A DNA stretch of 64,000 bases from Oasisia sp. SBJ-2009 (lineage: Eukaryota > Annelida > Polychaeta > Sabellida > Siboglinidae), in contig OZ024861.1 in the NCBI GenBank assembly GCA_964017155.1, positions 34,154,193 to 34,218,192 on the forward strand, read 5' to 3'. Made by a program: the position numbers and the translations under genes. How positions within the stretch are numbered: position 1 is the stretch's first letter; each line of letters begins with the position of its first letter. Below are positions 47,612 to 58,507 of this stretch, in pieces. The notes under the pieces were generated by a model. The model made no database searches. It was not told the origin of the DNA and saw only the letters and a list, made by a program, of their open reading frames with translations.

Positions 47612-48996
47612 AGCTTTCGACACAATTGACCACACCATACTACTCAATCGGCTCAGCAAGCGTTATGGTATTCAGGGTTACGCCCTACGGTGGGTTGCAT
47701 CCTATCTGCAGGATCGCAAACAGAGGGTTGTGATTGGTCAGGCTACATCAGAAAACTACACGTGTACCACAGGAGTGCCGCAGGGATCCGTGCTGGGCCC
47801 AGCACTGTTCTCATTGTATGTCCAACCAGTCGGCGATGTCATCAGAAGACACGGCGTCAAGTTTCACCACTACGCTGACGACCTGCAATTGATGCATACG
47901 TTTGATCTCAATCCTACATCACTATCCGAAGCTATACGACGTCTTCAAGACTGCATAATGGACATTCGAGAGTGGCTCACCTCAAATTATCTCAAAGTAA
48001 ATGATCAGAAAACTGAGTTCCTTCCGATTGTGCCTGTATCCGCAAAGAAATTAATTAAAGAACTTAGCATCAGTGTTGGTGGTGCACTCATCCAAGCCGT
48101 TGATAAAGTGAAAAACCTTGGTGTGTACTTGGACAATCACATGAACATGTCTGCCAACACATCAGAAATTGTTCGATGCTGCTATTTCCACATCCATCAC
48201 ATCGGTCAAATTAACAAGTTCTTGCCAAGACAGACGAGGGAGAGGGTGGTCAACGCACTCGTGACATCAAGGCTTGACTATTGTAATTCTCTTCTATATG
48301 GCACAGTTGACAAGAACTTTGCCAGACTACAGCGTCTTCAAAATACTGCCGCTAGACTGATCATGCGCGTACCAAAATACTCCAACATCACGCCTGTGCT
48401 GAAGGAACTCCATTGGCTTCCGGTCCGGGAACGTGTCTGTTTCAAAATAATGTTACTCGTCCACAGAGCGGTCAACTGTCGTGGACCAGTGTACTTGCGT
48501 GACCTTATTTGCATCTACACGCCAACCAGAGCACTTCGCTCAGAGGGAACCAAACAGCTTAAAAGACCTAAAACAAATTGCAAAGCTGGAGATGCGAGTT
48601 TCCCCGCAGCTGCTCCGGACCTGTGGAACAGACTACCGTTCTCAATAAGAGAACTGTGCAATGAGAACTCTTTTAAGAATGCCTTAAAGACGCTCTATTT
48701 TAACCAATACTTTGGCTGATGCATAAATAATTAAATGAAGAGACAATGCGTCGAAGAGAACATTACTTCTGCCTAAATGACCTTGTGTATTTTTTTTTTA
48801 GCCTTTCTATATTTATTTATTTATTTATTTATAATGTTTTTATTAGTCTGTCTTTATGCACTTTTATATAATATACAGTTAATTTTGTTTTGGGTAATTC
48901 GTTTTAAGAACATGTTATCATGTACATGTAAAGCGCCCTGAATAGTTTTTAAGCTAGATTTGGCGCTATATAAGTTTATTTTATTTATTTATATAA
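47612..48996 (+). mobile_element. CR1/L2-like LINE, 5'-truncated, long intact C-terminal frame
   Basis: An uninterrupted frame runs from 47613 to the stop at 48717-48719. It begins inside the RT palm (AFDTIDHTILLNRLSKRYGI) and contains TTGVPQGSVLGPALFSLYVQ, the catalytic HHYADDLQLM, NLGVYLDNHMNMS, SRLDYCNSLLYGTVDKNFAR, and LKELHWLPVRERVCFKIMLL. The coding part has no internal stop, so it is among the youngest insertions here. The 3' UTR has GTAAAGCGCCC...TTGGCGCTATATAAG and ends in (TTTATT)n at about 48978-48996. The element lacks its endonuclease and N-terminal RT. Confidence 0.88.
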
Positions 48997-49938
48997 GAAC
49001 TGACCTTTACAGTGGAGCTGAATTGACCATGAGGAAGTTGCAGATTCCATCATGTATTTATGTAGGTATGCTGGAGTCAGACCACATTTGCATTTTCCAT
49101 AGGCGACCATTATAACGTTTCCTTCATTTCCTATTAATCTTGATCAGCTCTGTTATTGACAATTTCACTGCATATTTACCATCTATAGACAGAGGTTCAG
49201 TGAAACATTTGTGAACTTTTAATACCTCAGGCTCCCACAAACTTCTTTCAAACCTTACACCCCTCCATTTCTGCTTGAAACACCCACGATTTGTCCCCGA
49301 TTACATCACTAAGCAAAATGAAAACTGTATTAATACGCAGAAATGCACCGACTGACAGCTGTCGTAATTTGACAGCTCGTATGCCACGCTGCACAAAAAC
49401 ATCATTTCTACTCACTCCACACTATATATGTGCTCACAGAAATTCAGACAACCTGCATAATGCTGTTTTGATAGGGTACTGTTTGGAAAGGCGGATGTGC
49501 ACCTTATTGTGATCTTACGTCTGCTGACAAGCCCTTTCAAATGGCTTGGAGATTCAGAAGTTTTTTTTATTTCACAAAGGATTTATATTTTCACCATGGA
49601 TTGGAACCTTGGGTAGCTCAACATTTAAAAAAGGTGCAACAGTATAAATTAATGTCTAATATGTTTTGCCTATCACAGTAATGCCTACATTTACATGTCA
49701 GCTGCTGATGTGTTTGTCACTGAACCTTGTCAGAGGTGGTGAGTTATGGGTTGCCATGAACAAGTGATACATATCATTACCTGGTTGTGAGGGTTTGTGG
49801 GTAAAGATCAAGTAACAATTAAATGCAACAATTTGTCTTGCTCGTTTAGCTGTTGTTATCAGATACTTGGAAACATGTCACTATGTTTTACCAACTTAGA
49901 TGGTATGCCTACATGCCCGCAGCTCTTTCTTTTGTTTT
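48997..49938. other. Intron segment between LINE and element Z
   Basis: 49125-49520 is a diverged copy of 25180-25620. The remainder (49520-49938) shows nothing recognisable. Confidence 0.5.
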
Positions 49939-50921
49939 GCGTGCCTGCGCCCTTCCCGCTCGTAGGTGTGCCCTTAAATTGTAATACTCCCTAATAAACT
50001 ACAGCTGGGCCTGGCTCTGTTTACGGTAGATCAATAAGACACAACATTCCTTGTACTGGTAATATGGCAATATAGATCTTTTATTTACAACTGGGTTGCC
50101 TTGCGCTCACGTGAAGTGTGCGCTCGGCTGATTGTACCTTGAAAGACATACAGTATTATGGTAAATGATAAGCATCCAAGTACAACAAAAAACCTATCGT
50201 ACAATCAGCTGCTTGCATGTATACTGATACAATGTATTGCACAATAGTGTATCGACAGAAAACACATGCGTTAAGCGAAAGTATACGTTGACAGAAACCG
50301 TAAGGGGGGAAACAACCCCCCTCCCCCCACAACAAACGTACTCTAAAGAGTACCCGCACTAAAAACCCTGCAAACACCGCCGATCAACCAGCGGATGAAA
50401 GGCAAAATGCCAAACCTCGTGTACGTAACTAATGCAGGGATAAGCGTCAAATAATTAAAACTGTGTACGGCCCATTCGTGAGTGATGGTGCACAAGCTTA
50501 CACAAAGAACAACGGTAAGGATATAGACACAACCAAGCCACAACTTAAGGAGGACCGCAAGATGTGCAGACCTATAGAAACTGTTGTCGTGTGTGTAAAC
50601 ACAAGTACACACGTAAGACACGAACACGCGATGTAGTACCAAACATGTAAAGGGGACACACTAGTCGAGAAACAGGGAGGGCGGGCGGAAAATTTCGTTA
50701 AAACCAACAGAGGTCCGAAAGACCCTGTTGCAATGTCAACGTATACAGCGGAACTGCCAGTTCGAGGTCACTTGCCAGATGGCTGTCACAGTGGCCCTCT
50801 GCCGCCCGGGGTTCGGCGACGGCAAACAGTGACCTTAGGTGGCCTCGATTTGTTTCGTATGCCTACCTTCATTCAGGGCTGGCCTCAAAATTATATTGCA
50901 TCCCTCTGGACACAATACAGT
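49939..50921. mobile_element. LTR-like element Z, most complete copy
   Basis: Begins TGCGTGCCTGCGCCCTTCCC and ends GGACACAATACA. GTTT precedes the start and follows the end, a possible 4-bp target duplication. The left 390 bp match 40118-40505 and the right 235 bp match 14710-14945 and 41770-42000. The middle, read on the minus strand, matches the 54770-55440 LTR-like block. On the minus strand it reads TGTATTG...AATAAA...CAGGCACGCA, LTR-like. A second TGCGTGCCTGCGCCCT starts at 50926, so part of another copy adjoins it. Confidence 0.65.
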
Positions 50922-50962
50922 TTTTGCGTGCCTGCGCCCTCAGTATGTACATGCAAGCAGCT

Positions 50963-51653
50963 TGTAAGAATTGGCCGGTCTAATAATTTCCCTTCGTCGT
51001 ATCTGCCTCGATCTTCTTATATTATAGTCGTAGACTCGGTGTTCTCATCTTAGGCACGTAACGCAATATTCCCCCTCCGTACTGACCCCCTAGACAGTTA
51101 GCCATGACCTACGTAGTTCAGCCATAGTGTCCCTGTCTATTAGAAATCAGATACTCACGGAGAGAGATACCAATTACTCAATCATTCGCAGAAGTCTTTT
51201 CCAAGTGTTCGTTTCAAGAACTTTAATACAGACAGCATAATACAGAAGTCAATACAATTGTCTAACTGGGCTGGCTCCGTGGGCGCTAGACGTGAAGTTA
51301 CATGGTGCCTGCTCTCCTCCCCCTCTCTTGTCTCTCTCTCGCGCACTACTCTCCTTAAATACCGGCTATTTCGCTCTCTAGCTATGTGCCTGGCTAGTGT
51401 ACCTCTCACTAACTAATAAGGAGCTGGTATATCTTACCTACGGCCAACTCAGGGGTCAAGCTCCTACCATCCCACACTATGCCTGGTCTATCTTTAGTGA
51501 ACTCAGACAACTGGATATAACTCGTTTAAGCTATGCTTCTAGCTTGCATATTGCATTTATACAATACATTGTTAAATATGACTTCATGTATAATAATTAT
51601 TATATTTCATGAAAAGTAATTACAAGGAATTTATGCAACCATAATTCCTTACA
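50963..51653. mobile_element. Solo LTR with 4-bp target duplication
   Basis: It starts TGTAAGAATTGG and ends AATTCCTTACA, short inverted termini in TG...CA form, and is flanked by AGCT on both sides (50959-50962 and 51654-51657). The flanking halves, ATGTACATGCAAGCAGCT and GCTGATTGTACGAT, are continuous in the other copies (ACATGCAAGAAGCTGATTGT at 55274), which proves the insertion. 691 bp with no internal region, so the element was lost by LTR recombination. Confidence 0.85.
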
Positions 51654-51759
51654 AGCTGATTGTACGATACGAAATGTCCCGCCCGCCCTCCCTGTTGCTC
51701 GACTAGGGTGTCCCCTTACATGTTTGGTGCTACATTCCCAGATAGCCAAACGATATTGG

Positions 51760-52290
51760 CCCAATATCGGCCCGATCTCGGCCATCTCGGCACCGACATC
51801 GGCCCGATCTCGGCATACGACATCGGGCCGATCTCGGGCATCTCGGCCCTATGTCGAACCGAGATAGACGACATCGGCCCGATCTAGGTTTTGCACATGG
51901 GATCGATCTCGGTCCGATCTCGGCAATCTCGGCTGCATCTATAGCATGCCTAGATGAAACCGATATAGCCTAGATGCAGCTGAGATCCCCGAGATCGGAC
52001 CGAGATCGGACCGAGATCGGTGAGATCCCCGAGATCGGACCGAGATTGGACCGAGATCGGCAATCTCGGTTTCAGCTAGGCATACTGCCTAGATGAAACC
52101 GATATAGCCTAGATGCAGCTGAGATCCCCGAGATCGGACCGAGATCAGACCGAGATCGGTGAGATCCCCGAGATCGGACCGAGATCGGACCGAGATCGGT
52201 GAGATCCCCGAGATCGGATCGATCTCGGCAATCCCGGTTGCATCTAGGCTATATCGGTTTCATCTAGGCAGTATGCCTAGATGAAACCGT
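51760..52290. repeat. GATCGGACCGAGATCGG palindromic array
   Basis: Repeated GAGATCCCCGAGATCGGACC units and a ~130-bp higher-order unit containing ATGAAACCGATATAGCCTAG and GATGCAGCTGAGATCC (copies at 51950 and 52090). The last part is inverted (GCATCTAGGCTATATCGG, 52230). It therefore contains both tandem and inverted symmetry and could form extended hairpins. Confidence 0.9.
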
Positions 52291-52616
52291 TATAGCCTAT
52301 ATTACTTGGATACACTATAGGCTAGCTGTGTGTGCCTTAATGAGTAGGTAACAAAGAATGCAATGACATATTTTGTTTTATTTTCATCACACAGTGGCAA
52401 AGTTTCCGAGGTTCTTCTCTTAGCCCTGTCCCCATTCCAGTCTTTGGGCCCCATGAACCATTTGGACAGACAGACAGATGGCGTTTTCTGTAGGGCCTAC
52501 GAGGTGTCTTCATTTCTCCTGATGTCTTCTGCAATTAAAATGAAAGAGACATTAAGCTAGATACCATCTATATTTAACTAATATCACAGACTGAGCAACA
52601 AAATAATTGTTTACAA

Positions 52617-52619
<3 letters not shown>

Positions 52620-52671
<52 letters not shown>

Positions 52672-52679
52672 GTTTTGTA

Positions 52680-52718
<39 letters not shown>

Positions 52719-52830
52719 GTGGCATGAATTTATATGCGCACGCTTGATTCTGTGGAAGATTATATACATTTGTTTTTTATATAATTGTTTACAAAACTAT
52801 ATATATATATATATATATATAGTTTTGTTT
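52620..52830. repeat. (TA)n tracts separated by TTTACAAAACTATA inverted motifs
   Basis: GTTTACAAAACTATATATAT (52612), ATAGTTTTGTAAACTATATA (52670), TTTACAAAACTATATATATA (52786) and ATATAGTTTTG (52815) alternate in orientation around TA tracts. This suggests nested insertion at TA sites or template switching. Confidence 0.75.
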
Positions 52831-53790
52831 TTGAAATTTATTTCAACAAACAACTACTACATTATAAATACAGTGCATAAAATACAATATAAATTGTTGA
52901 AAAAAGGGTAAAAGAAGTATAATACTTATCATGTTTACCCTTATAATTTCTTAATTTCATACATAAAGCATCTGAACAATGCAATAGAACACTATTTATA
53001 TGTGTAATCATACAGCATTTAATAAAAAAAGACATTGTGACATTTGTTGAAGAGAAAAACAAAAAACAAAATCTTTACAACAATAAACAAACTGAATGTT
53101 TATGTTTTTATCTAATTTATGTTAGCAAAAATTATCTAGGGCTCTAACACATAATTATTCAACAGTCTATTTGTATAACACTTTTTGAAATGATTTGAAT
53201 TTTTTTACAACTAATCAGTGAATTGTCGAAGGAGTTCCAAAGTTTAACTCCAGTAACATAAATGCACATACTTTTTAAGTTAGTACGTACATAGATTTCC
53301 TTGAACTTGCATTTATACCTGGATGAATATCGAGAGTCATGTATTTTGAACAATTTTTGTACATTCATTGGTAATATATAATGATATGCCTTAAACATAA
53401 TTATAGCAGTTTTTAGCTTTACAAGATCTGGTAATTTAAGAATATGTACATTGTGAAAGAGTAAATTTATGTGATCAAGTCTTTTTGCACCACAAATTAA
53501 TCTTGTAACTCTTTTCTGTAATAAAACTAAACAATGCATATTTGTAGCATATGTGTTACCCCATACTTCAGCACAATACATAATATAAGGCATGAAAAGA
53601 GAATAGTTCAAAATATGCATACCATGTTTGTTAATCAAAGAACTGGCTCTATACATAATAGCACAGCATTTTGACAGTTTAGATCTTACTGATAAAATGT
53701 GACTTTTCCAGTTTAGTTTGCAATCAATTACTACACCTAAAATGTTGTGGAATGTAATCTATTGATTTTCTCCTTATTTATTCTAAATCA
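52830..53790 (-). mobile_element. CR1/Jockey-group LINE 3' fragment, minus strand
   Basis: The minus-strand frame from 53656 to 53159 (165 codons) reads YRASSLINKHGMHILNYSLF, MPYIMYCAEVWGNTYATNMH, VLLQKRVTRLICGAKRLDHI and MFKAYHYILPMNVQKLFKIH, ending near LISCKKIQIISKSV. It is the same family as 33735-34185 but less decayed. It lies within the TIR element at 51737-54764. Confidence 0.8.
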
Positions 53791-54545
53791 AATGATTTGT
53801 TAATCTAGAAATGTACAAAGGTTTACGGATTTACAACAAAATAAATGATTAAACGTACCTTCTCCACTGTAGCTGTGCTTCTCTCTAAATCCTCTATGGC
53901 AGTGCAGTCAAGATGCATGGAACCTAGTCTCAAAGGTCACTCACTACCTCCAGAGTTCCAGGCCTGGGAGGCTGGACTCCCCAGCTGGACTACTGTTACA
54001 TCACTAGCATTGGTGTCTCTGGGGCTGTAATCACTGATCTCTCCATGGGGTATCATCAGGCTAGGCTAAATTTAAGGACCTTGGAGTTCATTGACAGTTC
54101 AAGCTATATTCAACTGTGAGAAGACATGTTTTGGTATAGTTTTGTTACAAAATATACTAATATTGTTTTGAATATATTTTCACAGACTGGAATTTCTTTG
54201 GATGTTCAAACTGTTTCTTCTAAAGATTATTTTCTTAGAAGAGTTTTTTTTATAAAAAAAATTGTTTTTAAAAACACTTACGTGCAGGGAATATTATGTA
54301 GGTACACCCTTGGTTGTGTTTTAGTAGGCCCTTTGACGGACGGCGGGACAATCTGATTATAGTGGCGCACAAAATATTGGAAACATTTAATAAAAAATAA
54401 ACACATCTAAACTCGCCCAAATTCTCTACTAATTACACTCACCACAATTAATGCGATATGTATTAAATTAGCTTTGCATACGTTCACATTTATAAAGGAT
54501 AACAACATTATATTTACTGCCAAACCCTTGCTGCATATAACGACA
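53791..54545. other. Interior of TIR element, unrecognised
   Basis: No gene recognised. 54350-54500 is AT-rich. The short open frames (53845-54030, 54126-54356) show no family features. Confidence 0.4.
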
Positions 54546-54764
54546 TGGCTTATCTTGGGCCGATCTCGGTCCGTTGTCGGCTGCATAGGTGCCTATATAC
54601 TGCCAGTATCGCCAACATCGGAACGATATTGGCCCGATGTCGGCTGCATAGTGCGTACAGCCAGTATAGCCAACATCGCACCGATATCGGCCCGACATAG
54701 GAGAGATAGGCCCGAGATTGCCGAGATGCAGCCGATATCGTGCCGATATAGGTGGCTATCTGGG

Positions 54765-55477
54765 TTGTGTGTTCGTGTCTTACGTGTGCAATTGTGTTTA
54801 CACACACAACATCTTCTATAGGTCTGCACATTATACGGTCCGCCTTAGGTTGTGGCTTGGGGGGTTGAGTTGCCCCTATTTTCAGTTGCCGCTTCCGTCT
54901 TGCACGATTGTCGTTCTGCGCTCTGCGGCCAGTTTCCCCACCTAATCTCCCTGGTTGTGTCTATATCCCTAATCGTTGTTCTTTGTGTACCCTTGTGCAT
55001 CATCACTCACGAATGTGCCGTACACACTTTTTCATTATTTGACGCTTCTCCCTGCATTAGTTAAGTACACGAGGTTTGGCATTTTGCCTTTCATCCGCTG
55101 GTTGATCAGCGGTGAATGCAGGGTTTTTAGTGCGGGTACTCGATAGAGTACGTTTGATGTCGGGGGGGGGGGGGCGTTGTCTCCCCCTTTACGGTTTATG
55201 TCACTGTATACTTTCGCTTAACGCATGTGTTTTCTGTCGATACACTATAATGCAGTACATTGTATCAGTGTACATGCAAGAAGCTGATTGTACGATAGGT
55301 TTTTGTTGTACTTGGATGCTTATCATTTACCATAATACTGTATGTCTTTCAAGGTACAATCAGACGAGCGCACACTTCAAGGGAGCGCCAGGCAATCCAG
55401 TTGTAAATAAAAGATCTAGATTGCCATATTACCATTTTTATAATGAAAGCAAAAAAAACAGAGAGCCCAACATTGGC
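54765..55477 (+). mobile_element. LTR-like block (continues 51654-51736), possible primer binding site after it
   Basis: Plus-strand counterpart of the minus-strand block in Z at 49985-50650: GTGTTCGTGTCTTACGTGTG, TATAGGTCTGCACAT, GAATG(T/G)GCCGTACACA, GATGCTTATCATTTACCATA, TTGTAAATAAAAGATCTAGA (containing AATAAA). It ends AGAGAGCCCAACA (55477) directly followed by TTGGCGCCCCCTAAG. TGGCGCC is the usual start of a tRNA-Lys primer binding site, so 55478 onward may be the start of an LTR retrotransposon interior. No gag/pol follows within the next 500 bp. Confidence 0.55.
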
Positions 55478-56008
55478 GCCCCCTAAGCGTAGAGAGAACG
55501 CGCAAGGAAGATATTTAGCCCAGACAAGCCGCAGGCGGTAACCTAAGCTGTGTAACTGGCCGCCGCTTGGTGACGCGCAAAATGGGATAAAACGACAATA
55601 CGCACAAAAAGGGGTGCCTGTACACCGACACAATCAAGTAATAACAAATAGTGATGTACCGCAGAAATTCACACCACAGTGGGAATATGTCACATGGTGG
55701 ACACACCTTTCACCTGAAGTTCACACATTACCACAAACCAGCACAAGTTTGTACAATGTACAACAGTTGGATACAGTGGTGGTCAAAAATGCCTCCCTTG
55801 GCTAACATCAGGTTATCTATGATTTACCCAACAGAAGAAAGTAGATGTGATTTTAACTATTTCAGACTATTTTATATATCATTATGTACAGACTGATTGA
55901 TCCATAACATTGTTGTTTACCAACAGCATTCACTCTTGTAGCCGTAGCAACTTGTGTTGTATTCATTGTTGAAGCACGTTTAAAGAAAAAATCATTGTAT
56001 GTCTTCAG
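55478..56008. other. Intron E11-E12, last part
   Basis: The start may be the untranslated leader of a deleted LTR retrotransposon. 55650-56008 is plain intron with the acceptor GTATGTCTTCAG. Confidence 0.4.
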
Positions 56009-56296
56009 ATCCATTGCCTCCTACAAAAGTGACGTCCGATACACATAAGACAGAGACAGACCGTGTGACAGTGTCATGGGAGTATGACGAGACTAAGTCA
56101 TACTGCGAGAAGTGGAGAGTCAGTTACACTGTGAAGGGCATAGCTGATATAAAGACTGTCGACACTACTTCAGCAAATGAACTGCAGATTATTATCGACA
56201 ACCTACAACCTGGACAAAACTACACAATTAGCGTCTACGGTGTCACTATTGGTGGTGTCGTCAGTGAAACGTCTGTGGATACAGACGTAACTGTCA
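56009..56296 (+). CDS. Exon E12: fibronectin type III domain
   Basis: 288 nt (96 codons), phase 1-1, acceptor TATGTCTTCAG|AT and donor ACTGTCA|GTTAGT, a less usual donor (T at +3). It starts PLPPTKVTSDTHKTETDRV. B-strand VTVSWEYDETKSYCEKWRVS; F-strand LQPGQNYTISVYGVTIGGVV. It is paralogous to E10, with the cysteine conserved. Contains an NYT sequon. The frame closes 3 bases into the intron, supporting the donor choice. Confidence 0.9.
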
Positions 56297-57836
56297 GTTA
56301 GTATTTTCATTTACATTAGTGGCCATCTCTCCCACATTGGCCTTTTACTATGATTGTGCATTTATGTTTTCTTATGTTTACTCAACTACCTCTTAGTAAT
56401 ACTATACTCAGGTGTCCTGTCTTTCTTTATAAACGTTTATGCTTCCATTTGGAAATACTAAATATATATATACTATATATACTATATATATTTTGTGTGT
56501 ATCACATATATTAAAACTCCCTCCTAAAAATAAACTACCAGGAATAACAGTTGGTACTCACATTGATGTCTTGTGAATCAGTCCATATATAATTTATACA
56601 CAACATAGATTGTTTTACTTTAAGTGAAGATTAGACTAATAATATTATGCATCACTGATATCAAAGCAAATGTCACAGCTGACATCAGTACATAACAACT
56701 GGCTGATTAGATAGATGTATTAATTATTGTGAACACTTTTCGGTCTAATATAAATGTGGGTAATTTTGATATTCAGCAGTTCATTTAAGAAACAAATTAG
56801 GTTAGTCACTCATAGATATAAGTGCAACATGATATATAATTTTAATAAAGCACTCGACATCTTTTTATGGAAATTGGTGGCTATAACTTCTAACCATTCT
56901 AAAAACATTCTGTCGACAATTGCCAGCTAACATTTAAAGATAGGATTCAGTTTCGACAGACACGGCATGTGCACAGAGAAAAATTATTAGAAATAGTTCC
57001 ATACGTACATAGACGGATGATTTTATTAGCACATTTATTCACTCCACGTGATAATTCGAACAGTATCGACACAGCATTCAGATAGAAACATCCAAAATGT
57101 GATGTTATTCAGAGGTTTTCCAAAAGCAGCATAAGTACACCTTTTCATAAATATTGAATCTTTGCTTAAATGTACTACTTTCGGTAAGAAGTATTAATTT
57201 ATAGTAAAGCGAAAAAAAATATTTCATTTTTCATTTTTCAGTTCAAAGAAAATGTGACATGGTTAACAACACTTCTAAGCTGTTATGATGGGTTTAAAAG
57301 AACCGACTCTAATCATTAAGTTGTGTGAATTACAAAAATATCAATATCCTTGCACAACAGAACATAGAGTTGGAACATTTTTTTCAGAATTGTAACCATA
57401 CCTTGTCTGTAATGATATTGTTTGCAAGTATTGTTTTAATGTATAAACTATTCGTAGAAAAACAGCTAAACTGATCTATATCCTTGCCTAGACTGATTCA
57501 TTATTTAAAATGACTGGTTTGCGCAAACCAACAAGATTTATTTTAGTACTTACTACACTGATTGTTGTTTATGTGAAATGAGCCTGAAATTAGATCCAGG
57601 AAAATTAATGAGGGGAATTTCAAAGGAAGGTTTATCCCATTAAGCCCAATTGAAATCATCATTTCCTTTCCTCGTGCCTTTTTATTTCCACATTTCCTAC
57701 AATGGTCACAATAGGATTTGGCAACCATCCGTATGTCATTGAAATAAAATGTGAAAATTTCAGTTGTTTTTTCAGCCTATTATTTGCATGCGTGATTTAC
57801 CAGATGGATCATTCTTTTTGCAAATATCTATTTCAG
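56297..57836. other. Intron E12-E13
   Basis: 1.5 kb AT-rich intron with a small TATATACTATA cluster at 56462. No feature recognised. Confidence 0.55.
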
Positions 57837-58119
57837 AGCCAGAAATAACAACTACTTTGAGTGAAAGCAGCAATACAGACACAGACTCTGTCGTGGTGGC
57901 CTACACAGTGGAGACTGGCAGTGGGGTGTTAGACCGCTACTACTTCTCCATCAATGACAGACAGTCACCAACTGTGACCAAGGACTATCAAGGACTATGA
58001 TGACGTGAGGAGGACAGTGCAGTTCGACGGACTAGAGGCTGGCACTCTGTACACAGTCACTGCGTGGACAAAAAGTGGCAGTGAAAGAAGTAGGGAGATC
58101 AGTACACAAGTTCGCACAG
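57837..58119 (+). CDS. Exon E13: FN3 domain broken by a 10-bp tandem duplication
   Basis: Acceptor ATCTATTTCAG|AG and donor CGCACAG|GTAAGA are both good. The exon is 283 nt; AAGGACTATC is present twice in tandem (57980-57989 and 57990-57998), and removing one copy gives 273 nt, a phase 1-1 exon like its neighbours. As written the frame meets TGA at 57998-58000. Upstream of the break it reads SSNTDTDSVVVAYTVETGSG and LDRYYFSINDRQSP; downstream, in the shifted frame, it reads RRTVQFDGLEAGTLYTVTAW. Both halves are typical FN3. The frameshift could be an assembly error, an allele or true loss. If real, all following exons are untranslated unless E13 is skipped, which phase symmetry allows. Confidence 0.88.
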
Positions 58120-58507
58120 GTAAGATAATGCACCAGTAACTGGCTTAGCCCAACCGACGTTTACCTTGACAATTCAAGAAGGCTAAGAACACATATCTGT
58201 TTGGAACAGTTATATATCTGAGGATGTCAGTACTGCTAATGAACTTTTTATCAGTTTTACATCAGTAATATAATATACCTGCATTTGTTATGTAAGAAAT
58301 AGTTGAATGATTACTGAGTTAAATTACAACTTAGTTAATGAGGAAACATGTGAGAAGTTTACTGAATAGCTGTCCTAATGAAATAACTACATAAATTATA
58401 TATGCAAATTTGAGAACAATTAGTGCATTGGCATTGGCAATAGTAACTAGACAACTATACTGTGCATTAAGAAATAACCTGTATGTGATGGAGGACCTTT
58501 TCTGTAG
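58120..58507. other. Intron E13-E14
   Basis: 388-bp intron with polypyrimidine tract CCTTTTCTGTAG. An alternative acceptor, TTCCACAG (58515), would put E14 out of phase. Nothing else is seen. Confidence 0.55.

Larger units (their letters stand above)
51737..54764. mobile_element. 3.0-kb TIR element with GATCGG-rich subterminal arrays
   Basis: Left end CCCAGATAGCC (51737); right end GGCTATCTGGG (to 54764), perfect 11-bp inverted tips, flanked by TT on each side. It interrupts an LTR-like block: TTACATGTTTGGTGCTACA before and GTGTGTTCGTGTCTTACG after are joined at 50595-50655 (opposite strand). Subterminal arrays of CCGATCTCGG/GAGATCGG lie at 51760-52250 and 54550-54745. Inside are 52320-52560 (unrecognised), (TA)n tracts and a minus-strand LINE. 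No transposase was recognised; superfamily not assigned. Confidence 0.8.

Noticed and set aside
51737..52290. Satellite DNA unconnected to any element
   Set aside because: A matching array occurs at 54550-54745 and both sit just inside perfect inverted tips, so they are better explained as subterminal parts of one transposon.
55112..55486. 124-codon plus-strand frame
   Set aside because: Falls within LTR-like repeat sequence that also occurs at 50160-50380 on the other strand; no protein similarity.
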